Part shown: in pieces, positions 46,229-57,100 of the stretch
How positions within the stretch are numbered: position 1 is the stretch's first letter
Layout of the letters: each line of letters opens with the position of its first letter
DNA from: Symsagittifera roscoffensis
Taxonomy: Eukaryota > Xenacoelomorpha > Acoela > Convolutidae
Direction: 5' to 3'
Assembly (NCBI RefSeq): GCF_963678635.1
Contig: NC_087069.1
Span: forward strand, 27,518,303 to 27,578,302
DNA: 60,000 bases
Program-made: the position numbers and the translations under genes
The notes under the pieces: generated by a model
Databases searched by the model: none
Told to the model about the DNA's origin: nothing
Seen by the model: only the letters and a program-made list of their open reading frames with translations

Positions 46229-46940
46229 CCAGTTATTCCAATTCAATTAAAAAGCAGGCGGGTTCCAGTTCATATTCAGGAGAAGGTCGGAGAAGAAAAT
46301 CGTAAACTCGTTCAAGAAGGTCATATTGTGAAACTCAATAAGTGCACTAGTGAACACTTCATCTCTCCGATTGTTATCACAGCGAAGAAAGATGGATCGG
46401 TAAAGATGGCATTGGATGCAAAACCCATGAATGACAAATCCATAAGAATCAATATCAAATGACAAACATGTTGGAGTTGTTTGACTCAGCTGCCAGATCA
46501 TCACGTCAAATAAGGATGGTGAGGTTTGGTTCACGTTGTTGGACCTGAAATTACTCTGAGTGACGCCGTTAGTAGTCATTTTATTTTCAACTTTATTTGT
46601 GGGGAACAGACGGACACTTATCGCTTCAAAACTGTATTTTATGGACTTACCGATATGCCCAAATATTATCAAAAAGCTATGGATAATACTCTTAAGGGGT
46701 TGTGGGAAGTTTTTTTTTGTTTCTTGGCCGATATTCTGATTGTCTCGATGGTCTCAGTGGCCGAACAAAGAAGACTTTTGGAGAAGGTTTTTGTCGGACT
46801 AGAGGAGGGAGTATTTGCTCTCAATTTGTCAAGGTGGGAATTTTCTTTAAATCATCTGTCCTGGTTAGGCTTCGACATCGATTCTGGAGGTCATAGACCA
46901 CCAAAAATCAATGCTGTGTTGGCTCTTGAACCATGAAAGA
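46229..46940 (+). pseudogene. Ty3/gypsy reverse transcriptase, unit A, broken
   Basis: The first frame (46,229-46,462) ends in a TGA at 46,460 and includes ITAKKDGSVKMALDAKPMN. The next frame (46,526-46,936) holds TYRFKTVFYGLTDMPKYYQK, FCFLADILIVS where the YxDD box belongs (LADI, so one Asp is missing), and NHLSWLGFDIDSGGHRPP. The same stop and frame breaks occur in unit B. Confidence 0.7.
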
Positions 46941-48120
46941 CGTAAAAGCAACTCAGATCATTCATGGACTCTTAATGATCTGCATTGGTTTTTGCCGAAT
47001 CTTCAGGTCTATTCGGACCAACTACGTCCGTCGCTGAAGTTGAGCAACAAAAGCAGATTTGTTTGGGGGGAAGTGCAGCAAACCCCGTTTTACAATATTC
47101 TTCACCTTATCGCCAATATCATATTGGTCTTGTGAGCATTTCCGAAACTATTTATTAGGTAACCATTTCGAAGTTCTAACAGACCACAAAGCAATTGTTT
47201 TGGCCTTAAACACAAGTAGGGATAACAAAATCCATCAATCCCTTTTAAGCCATTGTTTATTGCAGATTGTTTATTGCCATTCATCTTTGATTTTATTCAT
47301 AACTCAGGAAGCAACTAGGGAATAGTCGATTATTTGTCTCGGTTTCCATTTTTTGCGGCTCCTTTGCCAAATAGTTTTGACAAACAATATGTGGTTAATT
47401 GTATTAGCCGATTTTTTGATGATTTCCTGGACCATTGTGTTCATAATCCACATATGAATCGCCGGAAAAACACAAACGAATTTCTGCTTTCTCGGTTAAT
47501 TCAATTTCATGTCGCAGGAAAATTCATGTCCGGGTGGCTTCAACCAGAGAGAAAAAGTAATCAATTAAATCATAGCTTGGATTGGGTTACTCCGACGATA
47601 GAGGGCGGAGAAACTTCTGTCAATTGTTCGTCTAATACTTGTTCTATTTCGGAGTGTAATGCGCGCTAGGGGGCGGATAGTTAAGTGACAGCAGCCGCGA
47701 GCAATCAAAACGTAACACCGGTTGCGTCAGCTCTCCGCAAAAGGGCGGTTTATTTTCAGCAGAGCCGTTCAGCCAATCACAATTCAGCTGGTTTAATTTA
47801 ATCAATGTCATTTTCTCAGCGGTTTTCCTAAATTGCATGCCGTTCTGGGTTTTCAGCTTGTCAATAACCGTAGTAGTCATTTTGTTGCTGCTATTCAAAC
47901 ATCTTATCTCTATTTTCTTGGTTTCTTGCTCTGACAGTTTGGTTTAATGGGGTTTGGTGTTCTTCACTCAGGTAATTTTTCGGAGAATCAACATGAATCA
48001 GTCACGCGATGACAGTTTTGAGCGACTAGTCAACCAAGTCATGCCACTCAACCGGACTTGGTTTTCGTTGGACCGATTGTGACCAAGAGTTCGCTCGAGA
48101 GCAGTTCGCCCGAAAAAGAA
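46941..48120 (+). pseudogene. RNase H and connection, unit A, with internal deletion
   Basis: The frame continues with WFLPNLQVYSDQLRPSL, then loses 169 bp relative to unit B at about 47,119, which removes the RNase H core with its first catalytic Asp. It rejoins at EHFRNYLLGNHFEVLTDHKA. Downstream to 48,120 the frames are short and the minus frame 47,644-47,898 is a shadow. Confidence 0.6.
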
Positions 48121-48530
48121 AATGTCAACCCAGCGTGCAGACGCATTGAATGATCAGTATGCTAATCTTCTGGCGATCTTTCGCTCGCAGGGGCTTCGGA
48201 AATTTGGTCCAGTGGGTCGTCCGAAACAACAGGTCCTCAGTTTGGATATCCTCAAATATCAAGTTGTCACTCCAGATCGGAAATCGCAGTCGGGTCTAGT
48301 GGGGATTCTTGATACGGATGTGTTGTCAGAGCTTACAGACGAAGATCCTAGCATTTTTTTGATGAAAAGGGCTTTGATTAACAAGGATTACTAAGCTTTC
48401 AGCTGGATCGACGCGCGTATCTGAAATTGTTTTGGCAGTGCTCAGCAGTAGTATACGGTTGTGTTGAGGTGGACAATCGTATTGTTATCCCAAATGTTCT
48501 TCGAAAACCAATTCTTGCTCGCCTTCACAG
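48121..48530 (+). pseudogene. Pol connection and integrase start, unit A, truncated
   Basis: A 90-codon frame from the ATG at 48,122 (STQRADALNDQYANLLAIF) precedes a broken stretch that ends in the integrase zinc-finger start at the junction. The rest of the integrase is absent from unit A. Confidence 0.5.
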
Positions 48531-48533
48531 GAC

Positions 48534-48587
48534 TGCTTACGGTTATTAGCGCTAAATCTGTCGCGTGTTAATTGTCTCAAAATGGCC
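48534..48587 (+). repeat. GC-rich palindromic module, copy 7
   Basis: Duplicate of the copy at 42,408, at the start of tandem unit B. Confidence 0.6.
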
Positions 48588-50181
48588 AAATTGGCAATTT
48601 TTAAAACCCCATAATTATACAAAAGGTGAAACATATATTTTATTTCAAAAATTGAGCCCAGGACTATATTTTTCTTCAAAAATGGCTAGTTGAAAATTCG
48701 AAATTTGTCTGGAGAAAAAAAGCAACCGATCAGAAATACTCTGTCACTTTCTTCGAAAGTCGAAACAAAAACGTGACATGACAGAGATACAAATAGTTCA
48801 AATGAGTGCCAAGAAATTGTTTAATCGAGAATTCAACTGAGAATGAAAAATTAAAATATTTGTTTAAAAAATGATCAGAGAGAGCAACTCAAACAGTTTA
48901 AAAAAGCGCTGCTGGTTTACCAGAGACAGTAAAGGCATAAGATTGATTTCGTGACGTGTGAAGTCGATGAGTGGAGCACTTTCTGCAAACTTTAACGAAA
49001 TTTAGGAAGTTTGCTACATTTTATTGGTATGGATGCGGGAGAAATGATTCTTTAAGAAGCAACCTACATTAAAAAATCAGCTCATACGTTCATCCGAAGA
49101 GAGTTTTATCCAAAGAGTTTGCCTAGATCTTTTGACAGTGAAAAACGCAATCTAATGAAACACCGAATTGTAATCAATCAAATGCAGAATGCAGCAAAGC
49201 AATTGTATTAATCCACGAAGCACTGATTTTGCAATTGTTTAGAATTTTAAAAGAATGTTCGAAATTAGCTGTTTTGTGTTTAGTAAAAAGGGTTTGCTCA
49301 TTTTCTAAACTGCCACACATAAATTTGCGGCACAAAAATTTACGAGGTTGTAGCTAATTACCCAAGTTTAGTAGTTACGACGTCGTTATTTTTGCGATCG
49401 ACAGCCCCACAGTTAGGATAAGGTTTCTCAATTGTGCACAAAACTTGGAGTTTTAGCCTTGATCAGCGCTCGATTGATTGAAAAATCCAATGAAAATTTT
49501 TGCAAAAAAAATAAGAGTTTGATAGTATTGTTATATGATTGTTTGAGACAAAACTAAGACAATTCAGGACGTTTTCTACGCATTGTAAAAGCGAGACAGT
49601 CGAACTTTTGGTGGCTCTACTTTTGAGAAACCAAGGTCTTTGCCACTTGTATTCGGTTACGAACACAATCCAAAATTTTTAAGAAGTTGAATTTTATAAA
49701 AATTTATACTTTTTGTTATAAGGAAAAAAGCTAGTCATACAGTTCAATATACATAAAAATGTTTGATTTGCATTTTTGATCAAACCATGTTGATAGCCAC
49801 GGTCTGTAAATAAGAAGCGATAGTCTAAAATTAAGTTGCAATTTAGTATAAAAACTAGTCGCAATTATAGTTTGAAAATTTTTCACCACCTAAGTATGGA
49901 AATAAGTCATTTAATCTGAAGAAACAAAATGCAACAAAACCTGTCGTATCATTGCAAAAATCTGAATGTGCCAACTGACTTTTGAAGCATTATTCGCTAC
50001 AAAAATTTATCAAAAATTTTTCTAACAGAAAAAAAAATAAAAAACTTTTAGTTTTTTCGACATCATCCCCCCATACGCATACAAAGCACAGAGCGATAGA
50101 TTTCGCTCTTAGTAACAAGGACATATGATAAATTCATTGTTTCACCCATATTTGAACGATTTCTTTGAGTAATTAAATCGT

Positions 50182-50240
50182 CGCTTACGCGTTAAAAGCG
50201 CGAAAAATATCGCGCGTTAATTGTCCTAAATTGGCCGTAT
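50182..50240 (+). repeat. GC-rich palindromic module, copy 8
   Basis: Duplicate of the copy at 44,098, in the leader of tandem unit B. Confidence 0.7.
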
Positions 50241-50864
50241 TGGCAATCTTTAAACCGTCATCACTCTTTGAAATTGTTCAGGCGAATAATTCTTCAACTT
50301 TGGGCTTAAGATAACAATACGATTCGGCTGACACAAAATTTCTGTCAGAAGTTTTTAGTTAAATAGTTGAAACTTGTCGGAATAGAAAAACCACCGCGAG
50401 AACAGATTTTCCGTTACTTTCGTAACGAAAATCGGAACAATAAGTTGGACAAAAAATTGAGAACACAGTCTTAACATAGGCCGCAGATAAGAAAGCTAGC
50501 TACACAAGAGCTCGACCAAAACTCCGAAGATTGAAGTTTGTTGGCAAAACTTTTTTAGATATTGAGGACTTCAAGCCTGTGGTGCAGTGTCAATTCTCTG
50601 CACATTATTATCTCATGTTTATTATGTCATGTTTATTATAGTCAGTTGTTCTGACTTTGGATTGCAAAGTCGTTGACGACCTGTCAAACCGCGGTTTAGC
50701 TTCTATACAAATCTTCTCTCACTTTCTGGTCAACTTATGTAGGACTTAAGTCGATATTATTTGTTTGTCATGACAATGAATATATCATTGTTTATCTACA
50801 TATTTATATACACAAGATGAATAGAATCTAAGTAAAGTTTTAAGTTGGTCTTCTGAGTTATCAC

Positions 50865-51703
50865 AGGTTGCAGCCAGCAATTCTGGTTGTTCGCAGAGTC
50901 GATGAAACTAATGAAGAACGTAGGGCAAAATGCCCCAGAATTGCACCTGGTGTTTTCTTTTATGAGGCAGATCAACGTATCAAATCTCGACTTTTTTTTC
51001 TCTGGGCTCCGAAGGCAGGAAAAGTTTTCTTCAAAGTTATCCTCATTCAGACCTCAGTGCAATCGCGTTTAAAGATTTATATGGTAACCGTATTTTTCTA
51101 TTTAAAAAGGAGAGAAACTATATCATCGAAGGTCTTCAATTATACAACGCAGGCCACGCCGATCATGAGTGTTTAGAAGCCTTCCACTCGCGTCTTATGG
51201 CTCAAGCAGCCCTGAGCGGCTGGACAGTAGATCAAGAGAAAGAAGTATTGAGGTATATATTCATTGCCAAAATGCGCTATAAAATATACAACGAGAATTA
51301 TTTAATTTGTCCGGAAGGACCCCAGAAGAAACGGCGTAACTGCAGGAGAAGGGGGCCCAGACAGAAACCAGTTTACAAAAATAACTGGGATTTTCATCAG
51401 TGGCCGGCAGCACGTCCCATCAGGGGTCCAGTTTTGCTCAAAACTTTCGTATCAAGCAAGAACCAACATATTCGGTGCAGGGGAAGAAACTGTCCGACCG
51501 GATCAATCGAGCTCAGTCTAATAGCCAACAGAAAAGAAGTAACAACTCCAAGGATGCCAAACCTAGCTAATTCTGCGGAAAAAATTTCACTGCGAACCAC
51601 AAGCAAAGTTAACCACCAAGGAATGTCACAATGTAGAAATTGCAGTAAGAAGGAACACTTTGAAAACTTTGTTACAATTCTAAAGGCGTGGTCAATGTAG
51701 ATG
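50865..51703 (+). pseudogene. gag: Ty3/gypsy gag, unit B, start codon lost
   Basis: It aligns with gag of unit A. The codon matching the ATG at 44,767 is AGG here (50,865-50,867), so the start is lost. Later it is more open than A: 51,197-51,700 gives one 167-codon frame, including LSGWTVDQEKEVLRYIFIAK and GPQKKRRNCRRRGP. The zinc-knuckle pair and its stop are shared with A. Confidence 0.65.
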
Positions 51704-51869
51704 TAGAATCAGACGAAACTACTGAGGAGGGTTGCAATTTCATTACTTGTGATAGTGTGTCAGAGTTAGCAATTCTGGTTGTTGACGGGGTCTCCCGCTC
51801 AGTTTCGTCTTCAATCACTGCCTCGGTGAAATAACTGGAAGTAGTCAGTGCAGCTACCAATAACTTGCG

Positions 51870-52290
51870 TTGTATCCAAATCAACCTTCGATGCAATCGA
51901 ACATTTTTGAAGCGACGGTGGATACGGGAAATCCTGCCTCCTTTTTAATTAAAAGATCAGCTGAATATATTGTGAAATCTTTACCTTCAGCGGTTGTATT
52001 AGACGACAAAGATTGTCCAATAGATAATGTGTATTTCAACTATAGCCTGTATTGGTTTGTTTGGCACACTGATAGTGGACGTGTCATTTTGGGTTGGAAA
52101 GTGTAGTAGGCTAAATTACTCGTCTTGGAGAACCGAACGCGTTGTCTGCTGGGTCTAGGTTTGCAATCTCATTTGGAGATCCAGACAATTCAAGTAAGTC
52201 CGTCTATGCCACTGGTGGGCAAAACTTCCCAGTAGGAACCGAAATGATTAGAAAAAGTTCATATATGTTTTTTTTTCGTACCGGTAGATC
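51870..52290 (+). pseudogene. Retroelement protease, unit B, broken
   Basis: TVDTGNPASFLIKRSAEYIV (about 51,915-51,975) is a retropepsin catalytic loop with D-T-G kept. The frame stops at 52,106. Confidence 0.6.
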
Positions 52291-52324
52291 AAATAATCAC
52301 CAAGTTGTCTCCGCATTCAAGTAG

Positions 52325-53034
52325 CCAGTTATTCCAATTCAATTAAAAAGCAGGCGGGTTCCAGTTCATATTCAGGAGAAGGTCGGAGAAGAAAATAGGA
52401 AACTCGTTCAAGAAGGTCATTTTGTGAAACTCAATAAATGCACTAGTGAACATTTCATCACTCCGATTGTTATAACAGCGAAGAAGGATGGATCGGTAAA
52501 GCTGGCATTGGATGCGAAACCCATGAATGACAAATCCATAAGAATCAATATCAAATGACAAACATGTTGGAGTTGTTTGACTCAGCTGCCAGATCATCAC
52601 GTCAAATAAGGATGGTGAGGTTTGGTTCACGTTGTTGGACCTGAAATTACTCTGAGTGACGCCGTTAGTAGTCATTTTATTTTCAACTTTATTTTTGGGG
52701 AACAGACGGACACTTATCGCTTCAAAACTGTATTTTATGGACTTACCGATATGCCCAAATATTATCAAAAAGCTATGGATAATACTCTTAAGGGGTTGTG
52801 GGAAGTTTTTTTTGTTTCTTGGCCGATATTCTGATTGTCTCGATGGTCTCAGTGGCCGAACAAAGAAGACTTTGGGAGAAGGTTTTTGTCGGACTAGAGG
52901 AGAGAGTATTTGCTCTCAATTTGTCAAGGTGGGAATTTTCTTTAAATCATCTGTCCTGGTTAGGCTTCGACATCGATTCTGGAGGTCATAGACCACCAAA
53001 AATCAATGCTGTGTTGGCTCTTGAACCATGAAAG
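52325..53034 (+). pseudogene. Ty3/gypsy reverse transcriptase, unit B, broken
   Basis: Same organisation as unit A: TGA at 52,556-52,558, then TYRFKTVFYGLTDMPKYYQK in 52,622-52,834 and, after a further frameshift, the FLADILIVS segment and NHLSWLGFDIDSGGHRPP in 52,798-53,031. Confidence 0.7.
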
Positions 53035-54387
53035 ACGTAAAAGCAACTCAGATCATTCATGGACTCTTAATGATCTGCATTGGTTTTTGCCGAATCTTCA
53101 GGTCTATTCGGACCAACTACGTCCGTCGCTGAAGTTGAGCAACAAAAGCAGATTTGTTTGGGGGGAAGTGCAGCAAACCCCGTTTTACAATATTCTTCAC
53201 CTTATCGCCAATATCACAAAAATGTATCATTACGACCAAAATCGTAAGACCAGGATAAAATGCGATGCTAGTCACAGTGGTTTGGGAGTGGATTTAGAGC
53301 AAGAAAACGAAGCCGGAGTTTGGGTCCTGATGGCGTTCCCAACGACAAATAAGAGATAAACAGCACAAATGAATTGTAACTTCTCGCCATTCTTTGGTCT
53401 TGTGAGCATTTCCGAAATTTTTTATTAGGTAACCATTTCGAAGTTCTAACAGAACACAAAGCAATTATTTCGGCCTTAAATACAAGTAGGGATAACAAAA
53501 CCCATCAATCCCTTTTAAGCCATTGGGCAGATTGTTTATTGCCATTCATCTTTGATGTTATTCATAACTCAGGAAGCAACTAGGGAATAGTCGATTATTT
53601 GTCTCGGTTTCCATTTTTTGTGGCTCCTTTGCCAAATAGTTTTGACAAACAATATGTGGTTAATTGTATTAGCCGAATTTTTGACTTCCTGGACCATTGT
53701 GTTCATAATCCACATATGACCTTCCGGAAAAACACACACGAATCTCTGCCTTCTCGGTTAATTCAATTTCATGTCGCAGGAAATTTTGTGTCCGGGTGGC
53801 TTCACCCAGAGAGAAAAAGTAATCAATTAAATCATAGCTTGGATCGAGTTACTCCGACGATAGAGGGCGGAGAAACTTCTGTCAATTGTTCGACTAATAA
53901 TTGTTCTATTTCGCTCGCAGTGTAATGCGCGCTAGCGGGCGGATAGTTAAGTGACAGCAGCCGCGAGCAATCAAAACGTAACACCGGTTGCGTCAGCTCT
54001 CCGCAAAAGGGCGGTTTATTTTCAGCAGAGCCGTTCAGCCAATCACAATTCAGCTGGTTTAATTTAATCAATGTCATTTTCTCAGCGGTTTTCCTAAATC
54101 GCATGCCGTTCTGGGTTTTCAGTTTGTCAATAACCGTAGTGGTCATTTTGTTGCTGCTATTCAAACATTTTATCTCTATTTTCTTGGTTTCTTGCTCTGA
54201 CAGTTTGGTTTAATGGGGTTTGGTGTTCTTCACTCAGGTAATTTTTCGGAGAATCAACATGAATCAGTCACGCAATGACAGTTTTGAGCGACTAGTCAAC
54301 CAAGTCATGCCACTCAACCGGACTTGGTTTTCGTTGGACCGATTGTGACCAAGAGTTCGCTCGGGAGCAGTTCGCCCGAAAAAGAAA
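53035..54387 (+). pseudogene. RNase H and connection, unit B, broken
   Basis: IKCDASHSGLGVDLEQ near 53,251-53,300 is the RNase H strand with its catalytic Asp; this is the part deleted from unit A. VLTEHKA-type sequence near 53,440 and VDYLSRFPFFVAPLPNSF near 53,590 follow in other frames. No intact product. Confidence 0.6.
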
Positions 54388-56033
54388 ATGTCAACCCAGC
54401 GTGCAGACGCATTGAATGATCATTATGCTAATCTTCTGGCGATCTTTCGCTCGCAGGGGCTTCGGAAATTTGGTCCAGTGGGTCGTCCGAAACAACAGGT
54501 CCTCAGTTTGGATATCCTCAATTATCAAGTTGTCACTCCAGATCGGAAATCGCAGTCGGGTCTAGTGGGGATCCTTGATACGGATGTGTTGTCAGAGCTT
54601 ACAAACGAAGATCCTAGGCTTTTTTTTGATGAAAAGGGCTTTGATTAACATGGATTACTAAGCTTTCAGCTGGATCGACGCGTATCTGAAATCGTTTTGG
54701 CAGTGCTCAGCAGTAGTATACGGTTGTGTTGAGGTGGACAATCGTATTGCTATCCCAAATACTCTTCAAAAACCAATTCTTGCTCGCCTCCACAGATCAC
54801 ATGCTGGACAACTTGCCATGTTGGACAGGGCTCAAAGTTTTTGGTGGACTCGGATGCATCGGGATACTAGTCAACTTTGTAAACGTTGCCCAAAGTGCAC
54901 CAAGTTCGAATATTAAGGATCACGTTTCCTTTAATCCACCTAAACCCTTACTTCAATTGTCAGGCCCGAAAAAAGAACTTCTGCTAGACTACGCTGGTCC
55001 TCTTCCGGACCTTGCAGGTAACTAAGTTTACATCTTGGTCGCAATCGATTGATACTCCAATTATCCTTCAGCTATGATCACTCGGTCCACTGGAGGCAAA
55101 ACGATCAATAAAAATTTGAAATCCTGTATTCAACAACATAGTATTCCGAAATAAATTAAAACAGATCAGTATTCTGATTTTAAAAATAAATTAGTCCAAG
55201 TTTTTTGTAAGGAAGAATTAAATCGTCAGCATTGTTGCGCGGTGGGTGCTCATCGGGGTTGTGGCTTGGTGGAACGTCCCATTCAGACCCTGAAGCGTCG
55301 GCTGGTCGCATCTAGATTAAACCCGGAGTTTTCCAACATTCAGGATACCCTACAGCAAATTTTTGAGGATTTTCGCTCGACCAAAAAATTGTTAACGGGG
55401 TTTTCGCTCTTTTGAATTTGTTTTGGTCGACCGCCAAATAAGAAATTATCTATTGCAGCTGAGCGTCAATCCTCGCGTGTTAATTTAGATAAAGAGCAGT
55501 TGGAACGTGATCTCCCCACAGCGGAACGGCGTCAGGACCAATGTGACAGCCGACTGAGGATCAAGGTAGGTAAGAAAGGGCAATCCAGCCCAGCAGTGTC
55601 AGCTTCATTTGGTGGTCCTACGTCTTCTGTGTCCAAAACGCCACATTATAAGGCCCCAGATAATCTGACCAAGTCAGCGAATCAGTAGTTGGCCTCAAAG
55701 AAGACTATCACGCACGTCGAGGGTATCAAAGCTCTCAAAACCTTGACGGAGCGCAACCAAGTTGTTGCGGCCAAACTTCGCTCAAACTTATTGTTAGGCA
55801 CTTTTCGGTTCGGGAGCTAAATTGCAGCAGAGCAGCTCCAATTATTACATGTTTAAAGTAACTTCGATCATTTATATATCATTAGTCCGGATGAGGTGGA
55901 AATATTCCGCAAAAATCCTCTTAGGAAATCTGGTCGGGATTTATTCAAACCTTTCATGGACAAAATTGTCAGAGTTACTGGGCCTATGTATATTACTCAT
56001 AAAGATAATGTGAATAGAAGGAATTGACATGCG
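54388..56033 (+). pseudogene. Ty3/gypsy integrase of unit B, broken
   Basis: The zinc-binding part ILARLHRSHAGQ, then CKRCPKCTKF (54,770-54,913), is followed by the core in shifted frames: LLLDYAGPLPDLAG (first Asp, near 54,985), KTDQYSDFKNK (second Asp, near 55,160) and GCGLVERPIQTLKRR (Glu, near 55,270). Second Asp and Glu are separated by 35 residues, the D,D-35-E spacing. The C-terminal part reads KIVRVTGPMYITHKDN near 55,960, a GPY-type module. Stops and frameshifts prevent a full product. Confidence 0.7.
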
Positions 56034-56880
56034 ATGCGTCTTAAGTCAAATTCTGCAGATTGTTCAGGCGAACAATCAACACCTGTCAACAAAGGGCAGA
56101 AACGCCCGGCCGTGTCGTCTTCCACTTCCACTTCGCCGGAGGACGATAGACCTCTTAAGCCGTCCTCTACTCGGACAAGTATTGCTGCTAAGACATTCAC
56201 GGTCCCGATGCGACCTAATCTTCCAACTCTACTGCAATCCGACGCCGCTGCAGTCTAAATTTCGGATGCTTACTAAGCATGGATTTAGGATGCTCCAGGT
56301 TATCGCCCAGTTCTCAGCAGCACTGACCCGTTGGTCGACATAACGGCTTCCTCGCCCACCTCGGGAAAGAAAACTTGATTTTGGATACATCGGGTATCAA
56401 AATTCAGGCACCTTCACCTTCGAAGACTCCTTTTTTGGTGTGCCGGGATCTGATTCCCATTTCTTCCGACGACGAACTATCCATTACGAAATAGCAGGAG
56501 CGTTCTGCGGGTTCTGTAACGGCCATTCAATGTCCCCCAGCTCTCGTAAACCCTACAGGTAGCTCGAATGGTGATAGTAATCTCTCACCTGCTTCCAACT
56601 CTTCGCGAACTTCATCTTTGCAGAAGAAACAAACATCATTTTTGGCAGCCCCATTCGGCACTCAGTAACTCTCGTCTGTTCTCCGCCCGCTCAGCCTCGG
56701 GTCTCAAGTCCCGAAGCTCTATCATTAGATAAACGAGTCCGTTTTGCCAATTTGGGTTGAACAACCTCGGGACGAAAGTGAATCCTTTCAGGGCGAGGAT
56801 AATGCAGGTTTTATAACAAAATTTACTCGTTTTCCAGTCATCCTGTTCCAAGCCGTCTTCAGAAAACCCAATGATGAAAA
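56034..56880 (+). pseudogene. Ser/Thr/Pro-rich 3' ORF of the retroelement
   Basis: A 74-codon frame (56,034-56,258) rich in Ser, Thr and Pro and further open stretches to 56,880 (for example APSPSKTPFLVCRDLIPISS near 56,405) follow integrase. It may be the pol C-terminus or an additional ORF. No domain is recognised, and the gap at 56,899 cuts the region off. Confidence 0.4.
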
Positions 56881-56898
56881 TTGAGAATTAACATAGTC

Positions 56899-57098
56899 NN
56901 NNNNNNNNNNNNNNNNNNNNNNNNNNNNNNNNNNNNNNNNNNNNNNNNNNNNNNNNNNNNNNNNNNNNNNNNNNNNNNNNNNNNNNNNNNNNNNNNNNNN
57001 NNNNNNNNNNNNNNNNNNNNNNNNNNNNNNNNNNNNNNNNNNNNNNNNNNNNNNNNNNNNNNNNNNNNNNNNNNNNNNNNNNNNNNNNNNNNNNNNNN
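56899..57098. other. Assembly gap (200 N)
   Basis: Exactly 200 N. This round number is typical of a placeholder gap, so the true distance is unknown. Plus-strand gypsy sequence ends on one side and minus-strand Polinton sequence ends on the other; frames drawn across it are meaningless. Confidence 0.98.
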
Positions 57099-57100
57099 CC

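Larger units (their letters stand above)
42405..48530 (+). repeat. Tandem segmental duplication, unit A (6126 bp)
   Basis: The segment from GACTGCTTACGGTTATTAGC (42,405) to TCGCCTTCACAG (48,530) is repeated at once as unit B from 48,531. It holds about 2.4 kb of non-coding leader, gag, protease, RT, part of RNase H and the start of the integrase zinc finger. The break in the integrase finger at 48,530 marks the duplication junction. Confidence 0.85.
48531..50860 (+). other. Non-coding leader of retroelement unit B
   Basis: Duplicate of 42,405-44,766 with small indels. No gene. Confidence 0.5.
48531..54795 (+). repeat. Tandem segmental duplication, unit B (6265 bp)
   Basis: Second copy, directly abutting unit A, a few percent diverged. 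After 54,795 it runs on into the rest of integrase, so B is the segment joined to the original 3' part. It keeps the 169-bp RNase H piece missing from A. Confidence 0.85.

Noticed and set aside
47644-47898. Minus frames in the retroelement connection region, repeated at 53,832-54,164
   Set aside because: Antisense to the retroelement; kept in both copies only because the copies are duplicates.
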